Of a stretch of 50,886 nt of DNA, positions 17,292 through 25,801 are shown in pieces. The translations under genes and the position numbers were made by a program. How positions within the stretch are numbered: position 1 is the stretch's first letter; the number at the start of each line of letters is the position of its first letter. Source of the stretch: Chloroflexota bacterium (GTDB lineage Bacteria > Chloroflexota > UBA11872). The stretch lies in assembly GCA_028874175.1 (NCBI GenBank), contig JAPPLN010000061.1, positions 13,173 to 64,058 of the forward strand, read 5' to 3'. Below the pieces are notes generated by a model, which made no database searches, had not been told where the DNA came from, and was given only the letters and a program-made list of their open reading frames with translations.

Positions 17292-18311
17292 ATGACGCCA
17301 TCGGCTGAGGCCCGGCCGCGTGTGCTGAGCCTGGTGGAGCTGGACGCGGAGGAGTTGGAGCGCCTGGAGGCGGTGGCAGAGGTTGAGGTCCGGCCGTGGA
17401 CAGAGACGCTGGTGCTGGCGGATCCCGTTGAACTAGCCGAGGAGCTCACGGCTAAGCAGGTCATGGCGCTCTTTGTCGAGGCCGACTTTGTGATGGCCGA
17501 GACGTTCGAGGCGGCGCCGGGGCTCCGATTCGTGGGGATCGGCCGTGGGGACTCGGGGCACGTGGACATTGACGCCGCCACGCGTGCCGGGGTAGTGGTG
17601 ACCCATTCGTCGGGCCGCAACGCCGAGGCGGTGGCTGAGCTAACGATTGCGATGATGCTGGCGCTGCTGCGGGGGATTCCAGACGCCGGCGCGTACGTGC
17701 GGGAGCGGCGCTGGGATGACCCGGTGACGGCCTACACGGAGATGCGGGGATCGGAACTCGGCCGGCAGGTGGTCGGGATCGTTGGCCTGGGAAGAATCGG
17801 GCGGCAGACGGCGCGGCTGGCCAGCGCCTTTGGCGCGCGGGTGCTGGCGACCGATCCGGCGCTGAGCGACGCACAGATCAGGGCCGCCGGTTGCGAGCCT
17901 GTGAAGCTTGCCGATCTACTGGCGGCGTCGACGATGTTGGCAGTGCACTGTCCGGCGCTGAAGGCAACGCGAGGGTTGATCGATGCTGACGCGCTAGCGC
18001 TGATGCCGCGGGGCGCACGGCTAGTGGTGACGACCGGCGAAGGGGTGGTCGGAGAAGGCGACGTGGCCGAGGCGCTGCGCGACGGGCACCTGGCTGGTGC
18101 GGCGTTCGACGTGTTCGAGACGCACCCGATTCGGCCTGACAGTCCTTTGCTGGATGCGCCAAACGCGCTGCTGCTGCCGCATATCGGGGGGGCAACAGAC
18201 GCTACGGTGCAACGGTACTCGGCGATGGTCGTGGAGGACTTCCTAGCGTTCCTGGAAGGGCGACGGCCGGCACGGATCGTTAATCCGGAGGTGCTGGAGC
18301 AGCGTGCCTGA
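17292..18311 (+). CDS. D-2-hydroxyacid dehydrogenase-like protein lacking two catalytic residues
   Basis: 339 residues from ATG 17292. The Rossmann NAD motif VGIVGLGRIGRQ (161-172) and family landmarks are clear, and the active-site His297 sits in LLPHIGGAT. The catalytic Arg of the family (the R in NxSRG) is Glu250 here (VVTTGEGVV, codon GAA at 18039), and the catalytic Glu (before Pro in DVFxEEP) is His278 (FDVFETHP, codon CAC at 18123). NAD binding is likely, but normal hydride-transfer chemistry is doubtful. It heads a run with the FGGY kinase (eight-base overlap), aldolase and epimerase, so it may act on, or sense, a sugar acid of that pathway. Confidence 0.85.
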   Translation: MTPSAEARPRVLSLVELDAEELERLEAVAEVEVRPWTETLVLADPVELAEELTAKQVMALFVEADFVMAETFEAAPGLRFVGIGRGDSGHVDIDAATRAGVVVTHSSGRNAEAVAELTIAMMLALLRGIPDAGAYVRERRWDDPVTAYTEMRGSELGRQVVGIVGLGRIGRQTARLASAFGARVLATDPALSDAQIRAAGCEPVKLADLLAASTMLAVHCPALKATRGLIDADALALMPRGARLVVTTGEGVVGEGDVAEALRDGHLAGAAFDVFETHPIRPDSPLLDAPNALLLPHIGGATDATVQRYSAMVVEDFLAFLEGRRPARIVNPEVLEQRA

Positions 18312-19746
18312 GCGGGTGTACGTGGGGCTGGACATCGGGTCATCAGGTATCCGTGCAGTGTCGGTCAATTCGGAGGGACGGCAGGTTCGGGAAGCGCGGC
18401 GGCAACGGGCGAGCGCGCCGATGTCACTGACGGACCTCGAGCGAGACCTTAACCTGGAATCCATCTGGCGGGCATGCCTGGACGTACTGGTGGAGGTAAG
18501 CGTCGGGCAGCAGGTAGTGGCCATCGGCGTAGCGGCATGTCGGCACAGCCTGATCGCGACGGACGCGCGGGATGAGGTGCTGTTTGCGTCGGGCAATGAC
18601 GATGTTCGCGCGTCGCTGGCAGGGGCCAGCGTGGAGTCAGAGAGCGACCGCCCGCTGCTTGAGGTGACGGGGCATACGCCGGCGATGATTCACTGGCCCG
18701 GCAAGTTGCGGTGGCTGGCGGAGGAACGGCCGGACGTGTGCGACGCAGCCGCGCGGATCACGACACTGGAGGGATGGATTGCCGCGCGGCTTGGCGCGGA
18801 ATCCGTTTTGACTCAGGTCTCGGCCGTGGAGACCGGAGCGTGGGATCTCAAGGCGGATGGCTGGGCCACGGACTTCATTCCAGACTGGGCCGAGTCGAAA
18901 CTGCCCGAGGTATCGCGCGACCCGCCTGCGGCACGAATTCGGGCGGAGATTGGCTTAGGCGCGAACTGCCGAGTTTCCGCCGGGTGGCCGGATTCGCATG
19001 CGGCGGAGTACGCGACGCGGGGCGTCGGCCAGGATGCGGACTGCGTGGCGGCGGGGTGGAGCACGACGATCCTTCGACCTGTCGATACGCACGAAGGCAA
19101 CGTGTTGGTTTGGCGCGGACAGCGGATGGGCGGCGGGCTGGTGGTGGAGGCGAACGCGGGTGACGGAGGCACCGGCTACGGTTGGCTGCGGGCGCAACAT
19201 CCGGCCGGCGAGCTGACTATGGAGGCGGTAGACGACGAATCAGCGGCCGGCGCGGGCGTGTTTCTGATGTCGGGTTTACGAGTGATGGATTGGAATGCGC
19301 CCGGTTTGAGCGTGACGGGCATGTTGAGCCCAACGCCTTTCGTGGTTGGAAAGCCGACGGCAGCGATGCTGGGGGCGGCGGTGCTGGAGGACCTGGCGTT
19401 TGCGATACACGGCAACCGGCTGGCACTGGATGCAGCGGAACCAGCCGCAAGGCCCATGCGGCTGACGGGGGGGTATGCGCGGGCGCCGGCGGCCGGACAG
19501 ACCGTGGCGAATGTGACCGGATCCAGGGTGTGCTCGTTTCCGATGCTGGCGGCGCCGGCGTGGGGCGCGGCGCTGGCCGGGGCGGCACAAGATTTTGGAA
19601 GCATGGCGACCGCGCCGGAAGGGCTGGCACCCAGCGGCGTCTGGCATGAACCGGATATAGCGAGCGTGTCTGCGTTCGCGGATCATTACCAGCGATGGCT
19701 CGACTTGCGGGAGCGACTGGAGACCTTTGTGCAGGACGCGCTCTAG
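18304..19746 (+). CDS. FGGY-family carbohydrate kinase
   Basis: 480 residues, GTG start overlapping the preceding gene. Actin-like ATPase fold: VGLDIGSSGIRAVSV (phosphate 1), catalytic base Asp230 in SAGWPDSHAAEY, and the C-terminal RLTGGYARAPA adenosine motif. FGGY kinases phosphorylate ketoses, polyols or gluconate-type acids. With a class II aldolase directly downstream (stop and ATG abut), a ketose or sugar-acid substrate that is phosphorylated and then cleaved is likely. The exact sugar cannot be read from sequence. Confidence 0.9.
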   Translation: MPERVYVGLDIGSSGIRAVSVNSEGRQVREARRQRASAPMSLTDLERDLNLESIWRACLDVLVEVSVGQQVVAIGVAACRHSLIATDARDEVLFASGNDDVRASLAGASVESESDRPLLEVTGHTPAMIHWPGKLRWLAEERPDVCDAAARITTLEGWIAARLGAESVLTQVSAVETGAWDLKADGWATDFIPDWAESKLPEVSRDPPAARIRAEIGLGANCRVSAGWPDSHAAEYATRGVGQDADCVAAGWSTTILRPVDTHEGNVLVWRGQRMGGGLVVEANAGDGGTGYGWLRAQHPAGELTMEAVDDESAAGAGVFLMSGLRVMDWNAPGLSVTGMLSPTPFVVGKPTAAMLGAAVLEDLAFAIHGNRLALDAAEPAARPMRLTGGYARAPAAGQTVANVTGSRVCSFPMLAAPAWGAALAGAAQDFGSMATAPEGLAPSGVWHEPDIASVSAFADHYQRWLDLRERLETFVQDAL

Positions 19747-20397
19747 ATGGCTTCAGACCTGAGATTGGCAATCGTTGAAGTGGCGCGTGCGATGTTCAAC
19801 GAGGGACTCGTGGCTGGATCGGCGGGCAACGTGAGCGCGCGGGCCGAGGGCGACAACACGATGCACATCACGCCGACGCGCGTGCCCTATCCGGATCTAA
19901 GGGTCGAGGACATCGTGACGATTACCTTCGAGGGCGATCCGGTCGAAGGCGAAGGGTTGCCGTCCTCCGAGTCGCTGCTGCACGGGGCGGTCTACGCCGC
20001 GCGTCCGGACGCACGAGCGGTGGTGCACGCGCACCCGATTCATGCCAGCGCCATGGCGGTTCGGCGGGAGACGATTCCCGCGTTCGTGGACGAGCAGGTG
20101 GTGTACCTGGGCGGCGCGGTGGCGGTGAGCGCGTACGCACCGGCAGCCTCGGAGGAACTGGCGGATCACGCCGTGGCCGCCCTGGGTGAGCGACGAGCCG
20201 TGCTGTTGGCTAATCACGGCACGTTGACTGTTGGGCGTGACCCGGAGGATGCGTTGGAAATGACGCGCCTGACGGAGCGCCTGGCTCACATCTGGCTGCT
20301 GGCCTCGGCACGTCCGGGCGCAACGCACCTTCCGCGTGGCATTGTTGAGGCAGAAATCGAACTTTATAGGATGTTGCAGAACGAAGGGGGCGTGTGA
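19747..20397 (+). CDS. Class II aldolase/adducin family protein (FucA-like)
   Basis: 216 residues, close to fuculose-phosphate aldolase. Catalytic Glu75 in LPSSESLLHG, zinc ligands His94 and His96 in VVHAHPIHA and His157 in LANHGTLTVG. SAGNVSAR near the N terminus is the phosphate-binding segment. It probably cleaves a sugar 1-phosphate or a 3-oxo-sugar-acid phosphate made by the kinase encoded just upstream. Overlaps the next gene's start. Confidence 0.9.
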   Translation: MASDLRLAIVEVARAMFNEGLVAGSAGNVSARAEGDNTMHITPTRVPYPDLRVEDIVTITFEGDPVEGEGLPSSESLLHGAVYAARPDARAVVHAHPIHASAMAVRRETIPAFVDEQVVYLGGAVAVSAYAPAASEELADHAVAALGERRAVLLANHGTLTVGRDPEDALEMTRLTERLAHIWLLASARPGATHLPRGIVEAEIELYRMLQNEGGV

Positions 20398-20771
20398 TGC
20401 CGCTACAGGTTCCCGGGTTTCTGCTGCGACGGCTGTACGTGCGAGGCAGCCTGCAGCGTACCGATGACGGATTTCAACTGGAACTGATGAACACGCTTGG
20501 TTCAGGCTACGCGCGGCGGCTGCTGCCGCTAAAAGTCAATGGGGCTGAGATTCCGCTGGAGAACTGCTTCTTTAAGGTGGATGGCGTGCGGCATGCGTTT
20601 GCGGACGTGACGCCGGATTCGCCGTTCAGCCTAGCGCTGAATCGGACGTCGGTGCTGGGAGGCACGGGCGCCAGCCTGCCCGAAGGCATCGTCGAGGTGA
20701 CGATCGGCTTCGAGGTGCAGGGGCTGGGGGATTTGTCCTTCAGTGTGAAGGACACGCCGGCGAGCGACTAG
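20397..20771 (+). CDS. Conserved-looking protein of unknown function
   Basis: 124 residues from ATG 20397 (GTG 20394 is equally possible). Mostly beta-strand-like alternation, a single Cys, and no signal peptide or membrane segment. The C terminus VTIGFEVQGLGDLSFSVKD looks like a beta-sandwich edge. I do not recognise the family. Coupled to the aldolase by overlap and followed four bases later by the epimerase, so it belongs to this operon; an enzyme subunit or small binding domain is possible. Confidence 0.65.
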   Translation: MPLQVPGFLLRRLYVRGSLQRTDDGFQLELMNTLGSGYARRLLPLKVNGAEIPLENCFFKVDGVRHAFADVTPDSPFSLALNRTSVLGGTGASLPEGIVEVTIGFEVQGLGDLSFSVKDTPASD

Positions 20772-20775
20772 CGAC

Positions 20776-21762
20776 GTGCGCTGCTTCGTGACAGGCGCGT
20801 CGGGTCAGATTGGTTCCGGGCTGGTTCGGCACCTGGCGGGGGATGGGCACGAGGTGACGGCGCTTGTTCTACCGGGCGATCCCTGGGCCGACGCCGCATT
20901 CGACGGCGTGAGCGTTACGCGGGTGGTCGGTGACATCACCGAGGCGGCGACTCTTCCGGCCGCTCGATTCGATTGGGTGTTTCACCTCGCCGCGGACCAG
21001 TCGTTCTGGCGTGGGGACGAGGCGAAGCAGCGGGCGGTGAACGTGGACGGCACGCTTCAGGTGCTGGAGTGGGCGGCGGCCAGCGGTGCCAAAAGCGTGG
21101 TGCACGCGAGTTCGCTGATGGCGGTGGGACTGACCGATCGGCCTGCGGATGTCATGGACGAGGACTCAGTTGTGCAGCCGGCGTCGTCTCGATTGATGTA
21201 CGCGGAACACAAGCGGGCGGGAGAGCGGCTGGCGTTGGAGGCAGCCGGACAAGGCTTACCCGTGACAATTGCCTGCCCCGGAACGGTGCTGGGTCCGTGG
21301 GACCACGGGCGGCATGCCGAGCAGCTCTTGCAACCGCTGATTCGAGGTCCGATCCGATTCACGCCAGCCGGAGGCGTAAACGTGGTGGATGTGCGGGATG
21401 TTGCCGACGGATTGGTACGGATGGCCGAGGTCGGGAGGCCCGGGCGGCGTTACTTGCTTACGGGGCACAACCTGACGTATGCCGAGATTTCGGATCTCGG
21501 TGCCGAAGTCCTGGGGTCACGTGCGCTTCGGATTGGGTTGCCGTCGGGTGCGTTGCGTGTGTTAGCAGCGATGTTGGAGCGGCCGGGACTGGTGCTGGGG
21601 TGGAAGCCACCGGCTACGCCGGACGAAGTGGCGGTGGGGGCTCGGTACCTGTATTTCTCGCACGCGCGGGCTGTGGCCGAGCTCGGGTATCAGGTGCGAC
21701 CGGCACGGGAGACCCTTGTCGACGCGGTTGCCTGGTATCGCGAAACGGGCGTCTGGCGATAG
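20776..21762 (+). CDS. NAD-dependent epimerase/dehydratase family protein
   Basis: 328 residues, GTG start. Extended SDR: FVTGASGQIGSGL for NAD(P), VFHLAADQSFW, the Ser of HASSLMAVG, and the YxxxK pair in MYAEHKRAGE; CPGTVLGPWDH follows. It may act as a dihydroflavonol-reductase-like oxidoreductase or a sugar epimerase. Last gene of the dehydrogenase-kinase-aldolase run. Confidence 0.88.
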   Translation: MRCFVTGASGQIGSGLVRHLAGDGHEVTALVLPGDPWADAAFDGVSVTRVVGDITEAATLPAARFDWVFHLAADQSFWRGDEAKQRAVNVDGTLQVLEWAAASGAKSVVHASSLMAVGLTDRPADVMDEDSVVQPASSRLMYAEHKRAGERLALEAAGQGLPVTIACPGTVLGPWDHGRHAEQLLQPLIRGPIRFTPAGGVNVVDVRDVADGLVRMAEVGRPGRRYLLTGHNLTYAEISDLGAEVLGSRALRIGLPSGALRVLAAMLERPGLVLGWKPPATPDEVAVGARYLYFSHARAVAELGYQVRPARETLVDAVAWYRETGVWR

Positions 21763-21787
21763 GCGGCGCGGGAACCCGACATGGCGA

Positions 21788-22168
21788 TCAGGCCGGCAGG
21801 GTCTGCCTGTCTTCCGTTGAATAGGTGACGACTACCACACAGGGTCGGGCGTCGCGATTGTGGGCCTGGTGAGGCGCGCCGATCGGGATGTGCAGGAGGT
21901 CACCGGCTTCGAGGCGGACGGTGGCGCCGTCGAGTTCGTGATCGATGGCGCCTTCAACCACGAATAACAGCTCGTGACAGTTGGGGTGGAGATGTCGGGG
22001 ATTGGACGCGCCGGGTTCGAGGCGGACGTGGCCGAATGTCATTTCCGATCCAGGGGTGAGTCGGCGATTGGCCAGCCACTCGATGGTGCCCCAGTCGGAA
22101 CGCTCGGCGATGCCCTGGCCGAGGTGGACGATGCGCGGTTTGGCGGGCGAGGCGGCTGAGTCTGTCAT
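21788..22168 (-). CDS. Cupin-domain protein
   Basis: 126 residues, single cupin. Motif 1 is PRHLHPNCHELLFVVEG (His, His, Glu ligands) and motif 2 is GDLLHIPIGAPHQAHN, consistent with one bound metal. Small stand-alone cupins act as isomerases, dioxygenases or binding proteins, and the activity cannot be named. Divergent from the FAD oxidoreductase gene, so the two may be co-regulated. Confidence 0.85.
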   Translation of the reverse strand: MTDSAASPAKPRIVHLGQGIAERSDWGTIEWLANRRLTPGSEMTFGHVRLEPGASNPRHLHPNCHELLFVVEGAIDHELDGATVRLEAGDLLHIPIGAPHQAHNRDARPCVVVVTYSTEDRQTLPA

Positions 22169-22296
22169 CGGGATTCACCGCAGATGTCGGTCGGCGCAGA
22201 GGCACGATACCCGGCCGACGGCTGGCGCCGAGGTGACGGCGGCGGCTGAGCCTCCGTAGGCTTGGTGCCGGTGCGCGACCACGTGAGATTGGGCGT

Positions 22297-23676
22297 ATGA
22301 AGGACGCATTCGATCACCTGCAGGCGGACGTGGTCGTGGCTGGCGCCGGCATTGGTGGGTTGACGGCAGCTCGGACCGCGCTGGAGAAGGGCGCGTCGGT
22401 GCTGGTGATCGAGAAGGCGCCCGAGATCGGTGGGTCGGCGGCCGTTTCCGGGGGATCGGCGTGGACCGCGGCGGATGTGGACGCATGGTTGAGCGTGCAG
22501 CCAGGCGGAAACGCAGCTATGGGTCAGGCCCTGGTAGACAACTACCTGGGGGGAGTGGCGTGGTATGAGTCGTTGGGTCTGCAGATTGAGGAGCAACTGG
22601 ACCCGACGCCTTACAAGTTCGCCCGCTACGTGCACGCGTTCCGGCCGGACTCACGGACGTTCATGAACGACCTGGCCGCGAGCGTGGCGGCGGCTGGCGG
22701 GACGATCCTCACGAGCACGGGGCTACGGTCGATTCACCTCGGTCGAGACGGCGCGGTGGCTGGCGTGGAAGCGCGGGGCGGCGGGCGAACGGTGGAAATC
22801 TCGGCCGGGGCGGTGGTGCTGGCGACGGGTGGCTTTCAGGCGAGCCCGGACCTGCGTGCCCGTTACTTTGGCCGTTGGGCGCATCATGTGATTGTGCGCG
22901 GCAACATCTACAGCACGGGCGATGGATTCCTGGCGGCGCTAGAGGCGGGCGCAGGTACGGCGGGGCCGTTCGGGCGTTTCTACGGGCACATGATTCCAGC
23001 GCCGCCGGCCAAGACCGGGGTACACAACTTCGCCAGCGTAAAGCCCGACTTCAGCCAGTACTCGGTGTTCGTGAACCTGCACGGGCAACGGTTTGACGAC
23101 GAATTCCTGGGCGATGAGGTGACCGTTCACGCCACGGTGCATCAGCCGGAAGCGCTTTGCTTCCTCATCTTCGACGAGCGGGTTCGGAAGATCCGAGCGA
23201 CTGGCATGGGCGAGCGTCCTGGGGCGGTCGACCGGCGGATAGAGAACATCACGAACGCCGGGGGAGAGATCCTGGAGGCGGAGGACCTCGAGACGCTGGC
23301 GGCGGAGATGGCGCGGCGGTGGGACGTGTCGCCTGGGCCGCTGATGGCCACGCTTCACGAGCACAACGCGGCTGCGGCGGCGGACGATCTGACGATGTTG
23401 AGCGTGCCGCGGAGCGGCGGATTGCAGCCGCTAGACAGCCCACCGTTTCGGGCAATTCGCTGCCTGCCAGGGGCCACGTTTACGTACGGCGGGGCGCATG
23501 CCAACGAGCGGGCCCAGATTCTGGATCTGGCTGGCCAGCCGATTCCGGGCCTGTTTGCCGCCGGCGCGGACGTTGGGGGGCTGTACACGCGCGGCTATAC
23601 AGGCGGGCTGTGCGTGGGCGTCGCCTATGGGCGGATTGCCGGGCGTGAGGCGGCGGCGCTGGTTCGGCAGAACTAG
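22297..23676 (+). CDS. FAD-dependent oxidoreductase (FAD_binding_2, fumarate reductase flavoprotein type)
   Basis: 459 residues. N-terminal VVVAGAGIGGLTAARTAL binds the FAD ADP moiety, followed by VIEKAPEIGGSAAVSGGSAW, which matches the flavin loop of 3-ketosteroid dehydrogenase and fumarate-reductase-like soluble flavoproteins. VVLATGGFQ and the C-terminal GLFAAGADVGGLYTRGYTGG close the FAD site. The substrate may be an enoate or ketosteroid-like compound. No signal peptide. It is monocistronic here and faces a convergent lipid kinase gene. Confidence 0.88.
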   Translation: MKDAFDHLQADVVVAGAGIGGLTAARTALEKGASVLVIEKAPEIGGSAAVSGGSAWTAADVDAWLSVQPGGNAAMGQALVDNYLGGVAWYESLGLQIEEQLDPTPYKFARYVHAFRPDSRTFMNDLAASVAAAGGTILTSTGLRSIHLGRDGAVAGVEARGGGRTVEISAGAVVLATGGFQASPDLRARYFGRWAHHVIVRGNIYSTGDGFLAALEAGAGTAGPFGRFYGHMIPAPPAKTGVHNFASVKPDFSQYSVFVNLHGQRFDDEFLGDEVTVHATVHQPEALCFLIFDERVRKIRATGMGERPGAVDRRIENITNAGGEILEAEDLETLAAEMARRWDVSPGPLMATLHEHNAAAAADDLTMLSVPRSGGLQPLDSPPFRAIRCLPGATFTYGGAHANERAQILDLAGQPIPGLFAAGADVGGLYTRGYTGGLCVGVAYGRIAGREAAALVRQN

Positions 23677-23722
23677 CCACGGCCGGAACGCTGCCTGCCG
23701 CCTATTTGCGATTGGCCTGTAC

Positions 23723-24679
23723 CTAGCCCGTGACCTCTGTTCCAGCCATGGAAAGGACCCCTGGCAGGACCCAAGCGGTACAGGGCAATTGTCCAACGGC
23801 CTCGCCGTCAACTTCGACCAAGACGTGGTCGGTAGACGTGGCCGTAACACTTTTCGCGCGATAGTGGATGCAGTTGGCATGCGAAAGAATGTTGCCGGAA
23901 TAGAGAAGCCGGACAGAGCGCAGGAAGTCCAAGTATCCCGTCTCCCGAATCACCGTCAGGTCAATGCAGCCGGATTCGAGTGAGGCCAGCGGGCAAACTT
24001 TCATGCTGTTGCCGTGGTAGGCACCGTTGCCTAGGGCGACCTGCATTACTCGCAGCAACTGGCCAGGCTGTTCGTCGTCAAGGGTAAGAGAGACATCCTT
24101 CGCACGGTACCGAATCAGTGTCTTTGCCGTCGCCCATAGAAACGCCGCGCGTCCGTTCACCGGCGTGAGCAAGTTGTGCTTAGCTGCTACACAGACCTCT
24201 CCGCCGACGCCGAAGCTTGCGACGTTCGCGAAGTAGCGCGTGATCGTGTCGCCGTTGGGCCTTGTCACGCGGACGCCGCACGCATCGAGCTTGCGCACTG
24301 GTACCTTCGCAACTGCTTTGGCGGCGTCGTGCGGAGATCTCGGAATGCCAGCTGACCGCCTGAAGTCGCTACAGGTGCCAGCGGGGCAAAATGCCAGCGA
24401 CGCGTCGGGATTGAGCGGGAGTCCCTGGGAGAGATACCCGTTGACAACCTCGTTAAACGTCCCGTCGCCCCCCACGGCGACCACGAGGTCCGCACCGCCT
24501 TGAAGAGCCTCCTTCGTCAACGTCGCGGCGTGGTCTGGTGCTTCCGTAAACCGAACGTCAACCGGCCCGAGCGTGCTCTCAACTGTTGGGCGCAAGCTTG
24601 ACCAAAGGTGTAATGCTCTTCCGCTGGCGGCCCTTGGGTTGAGAATGACGCAGGGGTTATGAAACCGGGGCTTGCTCAT
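23723..24679 (-). CDS. Diacylglycerol kinase family protein (YegS/DagK-like)
   Basis: 318 residues from ATG 24679, which has TGGAG upstream; a GTG codon sits immediately before it. DAGK catalytic domain: ILNPRAASGR, then VVAVGGDGTFNEVVNG at about 70-81, LAFCPAGTCSDFRRS, and the later LGNGAYHGNSM motif. It phosphorylates a lipid such as diacylglycerol, sphingosine or undecaprenol at the membrane. The NPxxSG variant and TCSDF (the family usually has GT-N-D) are small deviations. About 80 bases separate it from the epimerase gene upstream. Confidence 0.87.
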   Translation of the reverse strand: MSKPRFHNPCVILNPRAASGRALHLWSSLRPTVESTLGPVDVRFTEAPDHAATLTKEALQGGADLVVAVGGDGTFNEVVNGYLSQGLPLNPDASLAFCPAGTCSDFRRSAGIPRSPHDAAKAVAKVPVRKLDACGVRVTRPNGDTITRYFANVASFGVGGEVCVAAKHNLLTPVNGRAAFLWATAKTLIRYRAKDVSLTLDDEQPGQLLRVMQVALGNGAYHGNSMKVCPLASLESGCIDLTVIRETGYLDFLRSVRLLYSGNILSHANCIHYRAKSVTATSTDHVLVEVDGEAVGQLPCTAWVLPGVLSMAGTEVTG

Positions 24680-24760
24680 CACATGCTCCAGCCAGGCGGG
24701 TGGTGTGGGATTGACGGGCGTCCTGCGGGTTTCCGCCGCTCACTTGCTGTGTCGTGCCGT

Positions 24761-25801
24761 CTACTGATCCGGTGCAGAGACGGTTGTGGGAACGATCGCG
24801 CTGTCGCCCGACCGGACATAGCGCACGGCCTCCTCGAGGGTGGAGCGCCAACTGAATTGCGGCTCGAACCCAAAGTCACGGCGGGCGGCTGAGAGATCAA
24901 ATTCGTAGAAGGTCGGGGGCATGCCAGCCATTCGGGCTTCGACAACGCGCCGGTCAAGGGCCTCTGCCACGACCGGCACGGCTTCGCGCCAGGTGAATGG
25001 TTCGGGACCGCCGAGCTGGTAAACGCCACCCCACGCTTGTTCGACACCGAGTACGCGGTCGAAGGCCTGGACGATGTCGCGGACGTCGAGGGTGTGTTTC
25101 TTCCATGAGCGGCCGTTGGCGTCGAGGGCTATCACAAGTGGGTCGGTTCCGTCGTCAAGGGACTCAAGCGTGGCGAGCGTCCGTCGCGCGGCCGGGTCAC
25201 TGCTGCGGCGGAAGCTCTCAAGAAAGAATGAGAGTCGAAAGTGGGGAAAGTCCAAAAACTCTCCGGCGCCCCAGACCCAGGGAAACCGGAAGACGGTGAC
25301 TGGCAGGCCGTCGGCGCGCACGTAGCGGTCGGCCAGGCGCTCGCCGAGGATCTTGGTGAAGCCGTACCAGTCGGTTTGGGTCTGGGTGAGCGATTGCTCG
25401 TTGAGGACTTCGGGGTTGCCTTCGGGTGGGTACTTGTCGAGGGTGGCGTCGGTGCTGGAGAAGACGATGTGCCGAATGGCACCGGAGCGCTCGCGGGCGG
25501 CCTCGAAGACATTGAAGGTGCCTTGGACATTGATCTGCATGTATTGCTCAGGCGTAAAGGGTCCGCCAGCCTGGAAGGCGGCCCCGAGATGAAAGACGGC
25601 GTCAACGCCGGCCATGGCACCCCGGATGTCGTCGATTGACTCGAGATGGCCTTCAATGACGTCGGCGCCGATGGCGGCAAGCTTGGAAGCCTGTGGGTCG
25701 CCGGGTACGGTGAAGCCGAGAAGGCTATGGCCGTTCTGGATCATGCGCCGGCCGACGTTGGCTCCGATGCGTCCGGTGGCGCCGGTCATCAAGATTCTCA
25801 T
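24761..25801 (-). CDS. NAD-dependent epimerase/dehydratase
   Basis: 346 residues. MRILMTGATGRIGANV for NAD, VFHLGAAFQAGG, IVFSSTDATLDKYP, and the catalytic pair in WYGFTKILGERL (Y-x3-K). The active-site Ser/Thr region is SSTD. Extended SDR of unknown substrate. The start overlaps the stop of the enolase-superfamily gene by four bases, so both likely serve one sugar or sugar-acid route. Confidence 0.9.
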   Translation of the reverse strand: MRILMTGATGRIGANVGRRMIQNGHSLLGFTVPGDPQASKLAAIGADVIEGHLESIDDIRGAMAGVDAVFHLGAAFQAGGPFTPEQYMQINVQGTFNVFEAARERSGAIRHIVFSSTDATLDKYPPEGNPEVLNEQSLTQTQTDWYGFTKILGERLADRYVRADGLPVTVFRFPWVWGAGEFLDFPHFRLSFFLESFRRSSDPAARRTLATLESLDDGTDPLVIALDANGRSWKKHTLDVRDIVQAFDRVLGVEQAWGGVYQLGGPEPFTWREAVPVVAEALDRRVVEARMAGMPPTFYEFDLSAARRDFGFEPQFSWRSTLEEAVRYVRSGDSAIVPTTVSAPDQ

